Assembly: GCF_001610875.1 (NCBI RefSeq)
Contig: NZ_CP011272.1
Span: 1,965,988 to 2,029,987 of the forward strand
Origin: Pirellula sp. SH-Sr6A
GTDB taxonomy: Bacteria; Planctomycetota; Planctomycetia; Pirellulales; Pirellulaceae
Direction: 5' to 3'
Length of the DNA stretch: 64,000 nt
Shown: in pieces, positions 39,017-46,416 of the stretch
Layout of the letters: each line of letters starts with the position of its first letter
Position numbering within the stretch: the stretch's first letter is position 1
The notes under the pieces: model-generated
Told to the model about the DNA's origin: nothing
Databases searched by the model: none
What the model saw: the letters and a program-made list of their open reading frames with translations, nothing else
Position numbers and translations under genes: made by a program

Positions 39017-39334
39017 ATGACGAATCACGATAACACGACCATGGAAGCAATCTACGAGTATGCGAAGCTACTTAGGGATCGCGGCTGGAGAACTACCTAT
39101 GCGGCAGTTGGGGCTTGGCTAAAGCATAGTGGATTCAAGCGAGCATCGGGAAAGGATTTCTCGGGAGCCCCGCGAGGAGCAGCAAAGGTGATCACCGACA
39201 CTTTCGATTATGTCCTGGCAAAGTATGGTCCAGACCAAGCACAAATCATCTTTTACGCTTTCTGCTCAGAGGATGGCCTTCATCGATCACGGGGAGAGGT
39301 CAAGCGATTCAAGCCAACGGGCGAAGAGGCCTAG
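39017..39334 (+). CDS. Hypothetical small helical protein
   Basis: A 105-residue protein with a clear ribosome-binding site (GGAGG, 9-10 nt before the ATG). The sequence is largely helical (AIYEYAKLLRDRGWRTTYAAVGAWLKHSGF; KVITDTFDYVLAKYG) with no membrane segment. The family is not recognised. It is convergent with the large recombinase, the stops being six bases apart. Confidence 0.6.
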   Translation: MTNHDNTTMEAIYEYAKLLRDRGWRTTYAAVGAWLKHSGFKRASGKDFSGAPRGAAKVITDTFDYVLAKYGPDQAQIIFYAFCSEDGLHRSRGEVKRFKPTGEEA

Positions 39335-39340
39335 GCACCA

Positions 39341-41467
39341 TCACGCCGAGGCTTTCCCACCCACCTTTCGTGACTTTCCGTTCGAGGGATTCTTTCGGAG
39401 CTCAAGCCTCGATACGCGCAGGGCTGCGGAGCTATCGTTGGATTTTCTGTTATTTTGAAACATCCCAAAAAGATCATCGACGGATGTCTCGCAGAAGCTC
39501 CATTTCATCTCCTTCCCATCCGCAACGAATCTAAATCCGTCGGCTAGCGATTTGGGAGGGACGAGATCAATGGATTGCCCAGGTTTGAAGCTGATTCTTA
39601 TAAATCGAGCTTCGCGGGAAAGACGCTTCTGAGCAACATAACTCTTGAACTCTTTGAATTCGCTACTCTTCCCAAGGTCAGGGAAATGGTCCTGAGATAA
39701 TTGATCCAAGTGCTCGATAATCGAGTCATACATGGGTGCGTCGGCTCGAAGGTAGTGCCGTAACTTAGATGAGGAGCGTCTTACCGGAACTTCGACTAGC
39801 TGCCGTGATACTCGATGACGCGACGCATCGTAAAGTTCAGGAAACCCTTCGGCGAAGATATCGATGCGATCTATCAGATCTCGCAAGTGCTGGTTAGCTC
39901 GCACTCTGGATTCTGGTCGCCCCTTTTTCAGCTCGCTTGCGAGATTGGCAAGTTCGTTCTTCCAGTTCGTGAAATCACGTTCAGTTACGGAGAGGCGTTG
40001 GATTTCAGCTTCCGCGTCCTTCCTTTTTGATTTGGAGATTTCCAAAGTCGTTTCTATTGCCAACAACCTTTCCTCATATCGTTCGCGAACTCTCGAACTG
40101 GAGGTGGTTGCAATTTGGTCGATTAAGTTGTTAATTTGATTCTCCATTGCCGCTTCATTCGCAACAATCTCCTCTAGCCTCGCGGTCGCTTCGATCAACT
40201 CCTTGGCCCCATTTGACGGATCTGCAAGTACCAATTCTGGGACTAGTTTCGGACAGTTATCCAATACGAGGGAAAGCACCTCGTCGAATCGAATCAATGC
40301 TGGTCGACATTTCCCCGTACGGATGTTGTTTTCGCATTTGAAGTATGTCGATCCCTTCGGAGGCTTGCCTTTATCGATGAAGGTCATCGTGGCTCCGCAG
40401 TATCCGCATCGAACTAAGTAGCGGAGGATATTAGAGAATCGTCCGGTCGGCCCTCCTGAACCTTTGTTTGTAGCAAGTCGATTCGCAACCCTATTGAAAA
40501 GCGATTCAGACACAACCGGTGGGAAATATCCAACAATCGGATCTCCATCAGGCACGCGAGAGCCATCTTTCATAACATGGGGTTGAAACTCACCGATCAC
40601 AGCCCGATTGCTGAGTATCTTCTTAACGTAGCTCTCACGCCAAACACCAATGGCCTTTGGGTTAGGTTTGGCGATTGTTCGTTGGCTGCCTGCTGGCGAT
40701 CGAAGAAGAGCAGGCGGTTGCCAGTATCTTCCCGAGTTCAGCTCTTTGACGATCGATTGAACGCCCATTCCACTGGCTTTGAGTTCAAACATTCGCTTTA
40801 TCGCCCGCTTCGCGGCTGGGATTAATTTTCGATTCCCATCGCTATCCACCTGAATCCAAGCAGGTACAAGTCGCGTAAAGATCACTCCATCTCTCGCACT
40901 CGCTCGTTTTGATGCTCTACTTGCTTTACCTCTCTCGCTCTTTTTCCTCGACTCCTCATGTGCGAGCTGCATTTGAGAAATGAGCATGAAAAGTTGAGGC
41001 GAATTCATTGATTGGCGATCGAATGAGGCTTCTGGAGAGATGGTCTCAATCGTGATCCCCGCACTAATGATCTTGGTGACGCTTGCGAAGGCGTCCATGA
41101 AGGGCTCCCTGCTGAATCGGTCGATGTTCTCAACTATCAGCATGCTTCCGTAGGCAATCTCCCCATCATCGATCATTTTCAGAAAACGAGCCATCGACCC
41201 TCGCTTTCGATGATCGCCCTTGAACCCACTTAATCCCCTGTCTGGGGTTAGGCTCTGATCCAGCTCTAGCCCCTTCTTGTTTGCATATTTGATTGCCAGT
41301 GCGATTTGTCTTCGCTCCGAATCTCCCAATGCCTGCTCAGGGGTAGAGAATCGAATATAGGAATAGGCTCGAGGTGTTTTGGCTTTGTCTTTTGATTTGG
41401 GCTGCATAGCTTGGTCCTTCGTTGAAGTGGATGTCCTCGTATACAAATCGACATTGGACGCGGTCAT
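39341..41467 (-). CDS. Large serine recombinase (site-specific integrase)
   Basis: A 708-residue protein from the ATG at 41467, which overlaps the upstream TGA by ATGA; an ATG 20 codons later is also possible. The resolvase-type catalytic domain has nucleophile Ser41 in AYSYIRFSTPEQ and the arginines of VENIDRFSRE. It is followed by a Recombinase domain (about 215-330) and a zinc ribbon with CGYCGATM and a second Cys pair (KCENNIRTGKC). A coiled coil and a long C-terminal DNA-binding part complete the protein. Such enzymes integrate and, with a partner, excise phages and mobile islands at specific att sites. It is the best candidate for the enzyme that inserted this island into comM. Confidence 0.92.
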   Translation of the reverse strand: MTASNVDLYTRTSTSTKDQAMQPKSKDKAKTPRAYSYIRFSTPEQALGDSERRQIALAIKYANKKGLELDQSLTPDRGLSGFKGDHRKRGSMARFLKMIDDGEIAYGSMLIVENIDRFSREPFMDAFASVTKIISAGITIETISPEASFDRQSMNSPQLFMLISQMQLAHEESRKKSERGKASRASKRASARDGVIFTRLVPAWIQVDSDGNRKLIPAAKRAIKRMFELKASGMGVQSIVKELNSGRYWQPPALLRSPAGSQRTIAKPNPKAIGVWRESYVKKILSNRAVIGEFQPHVMKDGSRVPDGDPIVGYFPPVVSESLFNRVANRLATNKGSGGPTGRFSNILRYLVRCGYCGATMTFIDKGKPPKGSTYFKCENNIRTGKCRPALIRFDEVLSLVLDNCPKLVPELVLADPSNGAKELIEATARLEEIVANEAAMENQINNLIDQIATTSSSRVRERYEERLLAIETTLEISKSKRKDAEAEIQRLSVTERDFTNWKNELANLASELKKGRPESRVRANQHLRDLIDRIDIFAEGFPELYDASRHRVSRQLVEVPVRRSSSKLRHYLRADAPMYDSIIEHLDQLSQDHFPDLGKSSEFKEFKSYVAQKRLSREARFIRISFKPGQSIDLVPPKSLADGFRFVADGKEMKWSFCETSVDDLFGMFQNNRKSNDSSAALRVSRLELRKNPSNGKSRKVGGKASA

Positions 41468-42078
41468 TTGGCGATTTCGTTCGATTTGAGTTCCTTGATA
41501 ATCTTGGAAACCGTTGGCCTGGAAAGGTTTAGCGATTTTGAAATTTCCGTCGTTGACTGCCCACCTCGGTAAAGAACTTCGATCGAACGAAGGTGATTTG
41601 CCTTCACCTTCTTCCGGATACCAGGCTTCGATCCTCCCCACTTCACTCCCCTAGCCTTGGCAGCTTCTTGCCCTGCTCGAATCCTTTCGGCTCGAACTTC
41701 GTTGTCGTATTGGGCGACGCTGGCGAGAACATTTGCCATTAGTCTCCCCGCAGAAGTCTCAAGATCCAGTCCGTCTTTGATGCTCACCAAATTGACTTTT
41801 GAACTTCGGAGTTCATCGAACAAGCTTGTGAGCCCCGATGCCGTTCGGCCAAGTCGATCCAATCGCCAAACTACAATCTCTTGGATCTCCCCCGTTCGTA
41901 CTTTCGCCATGAGGTCATTCCATGCAGGGCGATTCATGGTTCTGCCAGATACCTTCTCGCGAAACCAAATCGTCTCACCTTCCTGCGAAGAATCCCATCG
42001 TTTCAAATCTGGCTCTTGGCTCCTTGTGTCTTGAGAACTGCTCGAAACTCTTAAGTAGATCGCTTTGCATTTCGCCAT
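41464..42078 (-). CDS. Small serine recombinase (resolvase/invertase family)
   Basis: A 204-residue protein of usual resolvase length. The nucleophile is Ser12 in YLRVSSSSQ; VWRLDRLGRTASGL and the ATP-independent catalytic arginines of the family follow. The C-terminal helix-turn-helix (LYRGGQSTTEISKSLNLSRPTVSKIIKELK) binds DNA. Its stop overlaps the start of the large recombinase, an unusual coupled arrangement. It could resolve, invert or help the larger enzyme. Confidence 0.93.
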   Translation of the reverse strand: MAKCKAIYLRVSSSSQDTRSQEPDLKRWDSSQEGETIWFREKVSGRTMNRPAWNDLMAKVRTGEIQEIVVWRLDRLGRTASGLTSLFDELRSSKVNLVSIKDGLDLETSAGRLMANVLASVAQYDNEVRAERIRAGQEAAKARGVKWGGSKPGIRKKVKANHLRSIEVLYRGGQSTTEISKSLNLSRPTVSKIIKELKSNEIAK

Positions 42079-42466
42079 GGCAAAACTCTTTTCCTCTTTC
42101 GAAAAAATGAACTCGGAAGGATCTCGGTCTCAAAGACCTAACCACTGATGATCCACTCCAGACGAGGCAGCCAAGAGAGGAGAGTGGCTCAGGATCAACC
42201 GATCGGGGGCATGATCCGTCGCCGCGATGCTTCCCTTGGATGTCGGGCCGGGACGATAGAAATCTAGCGCGGGCATCGGAAACTTTCACCCGTAGATGAT
42301 GCTTTCCACGCGAAAATGGTCGCCAGATCAACGAAAAGCAAAGCGAATCACCGAAGTCGAGGGAAGAAAGCTTCTCCCAAATCGCCAAAAACGGTGATTT
42401 CCCGCGAGCCATTGGGCCTCCTCGGGATCTCGGAGGGGTTGGGAGCCCGAGCGAGCTCTGGAGGGC
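42079..42466. other. Intergenic region, 388 bp
   Basis: It is upstream of the recombinase pair and must hold their promoter. No convincing gene was found; overlapping short frames have skewed Arg/Ser-rich composition. GC-rich imperfect hairpins occur near 42415-42475. Confidence 0.4.
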
Positions 42467-42814
42467 CTAGGAGTCGGATAGCTTCCTTAGATTTGATGGA
42501 ATCTCCTCGTGGTGGCCGGCCTCGCGGAGTTCCTTGAGTTCCTCCCATCCGAACTTCTTCAATTTCCTTACCGCATCTCGGAGCAGCCAATGCCGGCCAT
42601 CGTATCGGGATTGAAGATAGAATGATTCGGTTTGGAGCGACCATGCAACATGCTCGATTCGAAACTCCCCCAACAGTTCGTCGATGAAATCCAACCCTGG
42701 TTGAGGTGCAAATGGTAGCTCAACATTTCGGACAAATTTAGTTGAGCCCTTCGAATGGTAGAAGTGCAAAGATATCTCTGCGGCGAGGAGGTGTGTCGGT
42801 GATTGTGAACGCAT
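42467..42814 (-). CDS. Hypothetical protein
   Basis: A 115-residue protein from the ATG at 42814 (TTG at 42829 is an alternative). Sequence such as EISLHFYHSKGSTKFVRNVELPFAPQPGLDFIDELLGEFRIEHVAWSLQ suggests a compact alpha/beta domain, followed by a charged helical tail (RKLKKFGWEELKELREAGH). No family is recognised. The gap 42815-43065 holds nothing clear. Confidence 0.5.
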   Translation of the reverse strand: MRSQSPTHLLAAEISLHFYHSKGSTKFVRNVELPFAPQPGLDFIDELLGEFRIEHVAWSLQTESFYLQSRYDGRHWLLRDAVRKLKKFGWEELKELREAGHHEEIPSNLRKLSDS

Positions 42815-43065
42815 TGCTTTCGACAACAATCAGCTGGTTTGAGTTGTGGATTCGACGGTCATGATAGTGACGAAAAAAGCCAAAATCACAGATGGGGTTG
42901 GGGGCCCACCGGAATTTTTTGTCGCATTGACGATACTCCTAGGATTTTGATTGATCAAACCGGGTTTTTCCTGACCGGAAACCCCACCCCCTATATGGAC
43001 TCAAAAATCCGGTGGTTTCGAATGATGAACATATCTAAGAAGAGATGCTTGGGACATTGTTCGAC

Positions 43066-44172
43066 CTAACAATTCTGAGAACGCACCCAACCTGCAATGG
43101 TCTCCCTTGCGATCCCAGTTTCTCTAACAAGAGAGCCTATGGAACTACCGCGAAGAATCTTTTCCACTACCCATGTTATGTTTTCCTCTCTGATCCGTTT
43201 CTTATACCCAGGTTCTTTTGCTTTCGGTCTGCCAGCCTTCTTAGTCGATGCTTTGATTCCCTCGCTGCTCTTTCGAGATGATCGGGATCCTTTGTTCTCA
43301 TCTGGTGGATTGATCGTGTAGAGCTTAATCCCATTAGCGATTGATTGGAGGAACTTGTATTCGGCAATTGATGGATTCTCGAACTGTTCTTCTCGGTTGC
43401 GAACCTTTTGATGAGTTTGTTTGTTCCTTACTAGTTGAGTCCAGGTATGGTTTCCCTTGCCCCGAATTAGGCGAGTTCGATCATCGCTCAGGATAACTCC
43501 ATTGCAAGCTCGAGCTTTTTCGAATGCTTCAATCAGGTCGGGTCGGTAGGTGTTAGGGAACCTGAACCAATTTTCAATATCCCGCTTCTGCTTATTGGAT
43601 TTCCCTGGATCATTTCGAACCCTCTTTTCCATCCATAGATCTCGCATGAGATTGAAAAGTCCAATCGGATCGGAAACGGGACCCTCTGGGAGTTCGCTTG
43701 TCAAGAAACTGTTCCAATAGCCTGTCGTGCTTCTGGAAAAGAAGTCCTCGATCAAAGCAATGACTTCAGGCTCCATTTCGCTCCGAGAGCCAAAGCATTT
43801 GAGCAAGGTATAAAAGTCATTCAGATACTCATCATCCCATAGGCCATCGATATATCCCTTGCAACAATGCTCTACCGTCGAAATGGGCTTCAGTCCATGG
43901 TGCTTGAGATAAACATTTCCCTTGCTCGCGTATCGATCAAGGATAGCTTTCGATTTACTGTCAGAGGTTGAGATTCGACTGTGAAGCACGATGGGGACTT
44001 GATCCACTGATTCTGATTCGAGGAAATCGCTAAAAGGCAAAATGAATTCTGATGCCAAACCTGGGACATACCTCCAGAATCTTGGATCCACTTGATCGCT
44101 TGGTTGTGGCGATTTTCGCAACCGTGAAAGCTCAGCCATATCTTGCTTGAGAAGCATAATGTAGTCCGCCAT
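43066..44172 (-). CDS. Unrecognised 368-residue protein with C-terminal helix-turn-helix
   Basis: The N-terminal two thirds are helical without membrane segments or a known enzyme motif (GLKPISTVEHCCKGYIDGLW; RSTTGYWNSFLTSELPEG). A basic linker with an AT-hook-like GRPKAKEPG (about 320) leads to a helix-turn-helix (ITWVVEKILRGSSIGSLVRETGIARETIAGWVRS) at the C-terminus. This looks like a site-specific DNA-binding protein. Its position between the recombinases and the defence genes suggests an island-specific function, but none can be assigned. Confidence 0.65.
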   Translation of the reverse strand: MADYIMLLKQDMAELSRLRKSPQPSDQVDPRFWRYVPGLASEFILPFSDFLESESVDQVPIVLHSRISTSDSKSKAILDRYASKGNVYLKHHGLKPISTVEHCCKGYIDGLWDDEYLNDFYTLLKCFGSRSEMEPEVIALIEDFFSRSTTGYWNSFLTSELPEGPVSDPIGLFNLMRDLWMEKRVRNDPGKSNKQKRDIENWFRFPNTYRPDLIEAFEKARACNGVILSDDRTRLIRGKGNHTWTQLVRNKQTHQKVRNREEQFENPSIAEYKFLQSIANGIKLYTINPPDENKGSRSSRKSSEGIKASTKKAGRPKAKEPGYKKRIREENITWVVEKILRGSSIGSLVRETGIARETIAGWVRSQNC

Positions 44173-44228
44173 CCCGTAGTGATTTGAAGCCCGAAAGATA
44201 AGTCGCTATAGGCAAAAGATGCCGAGAT

Positions 44229-44293
44229 GCTGGCGAGCCTTCTCATCCAGCGACGGGGGAGAGGCTCGCCAGCAAAAGCGATGCATCGCTTTT
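44229..44293. repeat. Two adjacent perfect inverted repeats
   Basis: GCTGGCGAGCC (44229-44239) is perfectly complementary to GGCTCGCCAGC (44263-44273) with a 23-nt loop. Immediately after it, 44274-44293 is a 20-bp perfect palindrome with AAAAGCGA/TCGCTTTT arms around TGCA. Together they occupy the gap 44173-44503, where I see no gene. The palindrome ends in T4 on either strand and could terminate the XRE transcript; the pair could also be a recombinase-binding or structured RNA site. Confidence 0.75.
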
Positions 44294-44503
44294 CGGCTAT
44301 CCATAATCATATCGTCATTGGGAGAAACCTTTCAAATCAGCCATAGCATCTCCCCTCTAGAAAGGGGCCTTGGCTACCCCGTTGGGTTTGGGTCCTCGAT
44401 AATCCCCCTCGCTTCGCGTTAGAGTCACGGAAACTTAAGGGGGGGAAGGAAGGGCGAGTGAAGAGGTCGATCGGTTCCTGGGGTGAGCCAGGGGGCTTCG
44501 AGG

Positions 44504-44770
44504 TTATCCAGATCTTCGGCTTCGAGACTTCTTGAGCTCGGCTTCGAATAAGGTAACGAATTCCACGAGCCCAACTCCCAAAGCTTTGCAGACGTGCCGG
44601 AGTTGGACCAAATCGAGCCTTCTTTCACCTCTCTCGAATTTGCTCACATAGGACTGAGTCACGCCTAGCTTCTCGGCCAGCATCACCTGGGTGATGCCTG
44701 ATCGCTCGCGGACAGCGGCGAGGGTGATCAAGAGAACTCGGTATTCAGGGGTGTGGAGTGATTCGCTCAT
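44504..44770 (-). CDS. XRE-family transcriptional regulator
   Basis: An 88-residue protein, essentially one helix-turn-helix_3 domain: LAAVRERSGITQVMLAEKLGVTQSYVSKFERGERRLDLVQLRHVCKALGVGL. It is followed by a short basic tail (KKSRSRRSG). Such proteins bind palindromes near their own promoter. A near-perfect hairpin lies in its leader (44774-44798), and two related palindromes (44814-44834, 44906-44922) lie between it and the divergent secreted-protein gene, so it probably represses both. Confidence 0.9.
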   Translation of the reverse strand: MSESLHTPEYRVLLITLAAVRERSGITQVMLAEKLGVTQSYVSKFERGERRLDLVQLRHVCKALGVGLVEFVTLFEAELKKSRSRRSG

Positions 44771-44813
44771 ATCGCCTAGCCGGGAAAACCGGTCAGGCTA
44801 AAGGCCATAATGG

Positions 44814-44922
44814 AATAGTCCTAAACGGACTATTTGGCTCAAAGAGCATGGGGAGCAGCGATCTCCAAATCTCGGTCGGAACTGGTGGTGACTTCTGAAG
44901 GGGAGTAGTCCATTATGGACTA
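44814..44922. promoter_or_regulatory. Paired palindromic operators in a divergent promoter
   Basis: Two inverted repeats share one consensus, TAGTCC-N5-GGACTA: AATAGTCC-N5-GGACTATT (44814-44834) and TAGTCC-N5-GGACTA (44906-44922). The second includes CCATTATGG, whose reverse complement CCATAATGG abuts the first (about 44805-44813). They are 92 bp apart centre to centre, between the XRE gene and the divergent gene at 44972. The natural binder is the XRE protein. Confidence 0.8.
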
Positions 44923-44971
44923 TTTGGGATTCAGGTCCGCAGGATCACCGCCAACAGAGGAACCGGATATA

Positions 44972-45880
44972 ATGCTCCGAAACAGACTTTTCTTCATCCT
45001 TGCCCTCATCGCCCTTTTTGGGGGATTCCTAGATTTGGACGCTCTCGGCCAGGTGGGGCCAGAACTTCACAAATGGACGGATAAGCAAGGCCGGGAGATT
45101 GAGGGGGCATTCGGTGAGCTCAAGACTTCCGACCGAAGGATAGTCATCCTCGTGCCCAAAGAGATCTCCTTGGACTCTCTTTCACCGGAATCGCAGGAAC
45201 TCGCCAATCGACTTTCGGTCGAGCGGAAATCGGATCGAACCACTCAAGCGATTTGGAAAAACGAGACCTACCAAACCGAGATCTATCAAATCGACGAAGC
45301 GAAATGGGGCGAGCGAGACAAGGATGGCAAGCTGCTTTGGAAACTAGATCAAAGGTCTCGAACCAAAGACTTTGTCGAACTCTATCATCCCGAAAGGAAG
45401 CAAACTTGGAGGCTCTACAAGGATCGATCGGAAATCCTAGATGGTACCGAATGGAAATGGCTTTCAAAGGGGCGATGGCAATTAGCTCCCAAACCCCAAC
45501 AAGAAGAGGGTGGAAAGCAGGAACTGGGGGCATCAAAGAAAGCCGGCCAGACAACGGAATGGTACAAGGGAGGGACGCTCCACGAAGCGAACGCGTTGAC
45601 TTGGCAGAAGGGTAGCGATGCAGATAAGCTTTCGACCTGTGGGGATTTTGTCAGCAAGCTTTGGACGGCAAAGCAGCTTGCCCCCAAGTTTCAGTCAGCG
45701 ATCAAGTCAACCGATGATATCAAGGTGATTGCCGAGGAGCTGAAATCAGGTCTCGATGCTGCCTTCAAGATTATTCCCAACGAGGAATTGAATCGAAGAA
45801 CCTACACCAATCAGGAGGTCAAAATAACGGCGATTGCCATCCTAATGGAGATGGGGGTTTTGTCCAAAACGAAAAGATGA
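44972..45880 (+). CDS. Secreted SHD1-domain protein
   Basis: A 302-residue protein. The ATG at 44972 is chosen because a signal peptide follows directly (MLRNRLFFILALIALFGGFL) and AGAGGA precedes it; an in-frame ATG at 44915 lies inside the operator palindrome. After the signal sequence there is an SLA1-homology-1 (SHD1)-like domain (LHKWTDKQGREIEGAFGEL...VLVPKEISLDSLSPESQELANRL), common in planctomycete secreted proteins. The remainder is Trp/Lys-rich and unassigned. It is divergent from the XRE gene and shares its operators. Confidence 0.75.
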   Translation: MLRNRLFFILALIALFGGFLDLDALGQVGPELHKWTDKQGREIEGAFGELKTSDRRIVILVPKEISLDSLSPESQELANRLSVERKSDRTTQAIWKNETYQTEIYQIDEAKWGERDKDGKLLWKLDQRSRTKDFVELYHPERKQTWRLYKDRSEILDGTEWKWLSKGRWQLAPKPQQEEGGKQELGASKKAGQTTEWYKGGTLHEANALTWQKGSDADKLSTCGDFVSKLWTAKQLAPKFQSAIKSTDDIKVIAEELKSGLDAAFKIIPNEELNRRTYTNQEVKITAIAILMEMGVLSKTKR

Positions 45881-46102
45881 CCCTAGATGTTTGCGGAATT
45901 TCAGAAGTCGGCAGTCTCTTCATCCAGGTCAGTGAATTAGCCATCGCGACGAGCTTCGGTGGCGACAAATTCGCATTGATGGAAAAAGTGGGCAACTCAG
46001 GGGGCCACCTGCCCTCTGACGATTGTTCCAATACTTATGGTAGAACCCGCTTCCTGCGGGAACTATGAATGTCGCTAATCCATCGTGAAAGAATTGCCTT
46101 CC

Positions 46103-46131
46103 TTGACAAGTCTATCACCACTGGATAGACC
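46103..46131 (+). promoter_or_regulatory. Promoter with palindromic operator for the defence operon
   Basis: A perfect -35 box TTGACA (46103-46108) stands 17 nt before a weak -10 (TAGACC, 46126-46131). Overlapping both is a perfect inverted repeat GTCTATC-N7-GATAGAC (46110-46130). A protein bound here would block the promoter; the first gene of the operon encodes a winged-helix protein. A GGGAGG ribosome-binding site (46148-46153) precedes the ATG at 46165. Nothing else is seen in 45881-46164. Confidence 0.65.
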
Positions 46132-46164
46132 TAGCGGCACACATTATGGGAGGCCGCCAAGACT

Positions 46165-46416
46165 ATGCGATACAAGCTCGCATCAGAAATCCACAAACGA
46201 ATCGAAGATGTACTCCGCCTGATCAAGACAGGCGAGTACTCGACGCCTAGGCTCGCCGAAGCTGTCGGCGTGTCCATACCGTCTATTTCCCGGATCGTTG
46301 CTGCACTGCGAGAACAAGGTCACCAGATCAAAGCTGAGCGTGTATCCTCTAACTGGCGGTACGTCCTAGAGTCAAGTGCCCAAGCAGACCAAAATGTGGG
46401 TGACTATGCTCACTGA
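46165..46416 (+). CDS. Small winged-helix regulator
   Basis: An 83-residue protein. YKLASEIHKRIEDVLRLIKTGEYSTPRLAEAVGVSIPSISRIVAALREQGHQIKAERVSSNWRYVL matches an HTH_11-type winged helix: first helix, turn, recognition helix SIPSISRIVAALRE and a wing. It heads the defence operon and overlaps the SNF2 start. It probably binds the palindrome at 46110-46130 and controls the whole operon. Confidence 0.82.
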   Translation: MRYKLASEIHKRIEDVLRLIKTGEYSTPRLAEAVGVSIPSISRIVAALREQGHQIKAERVSSNWRYVLESSAQADQNVGDYAH

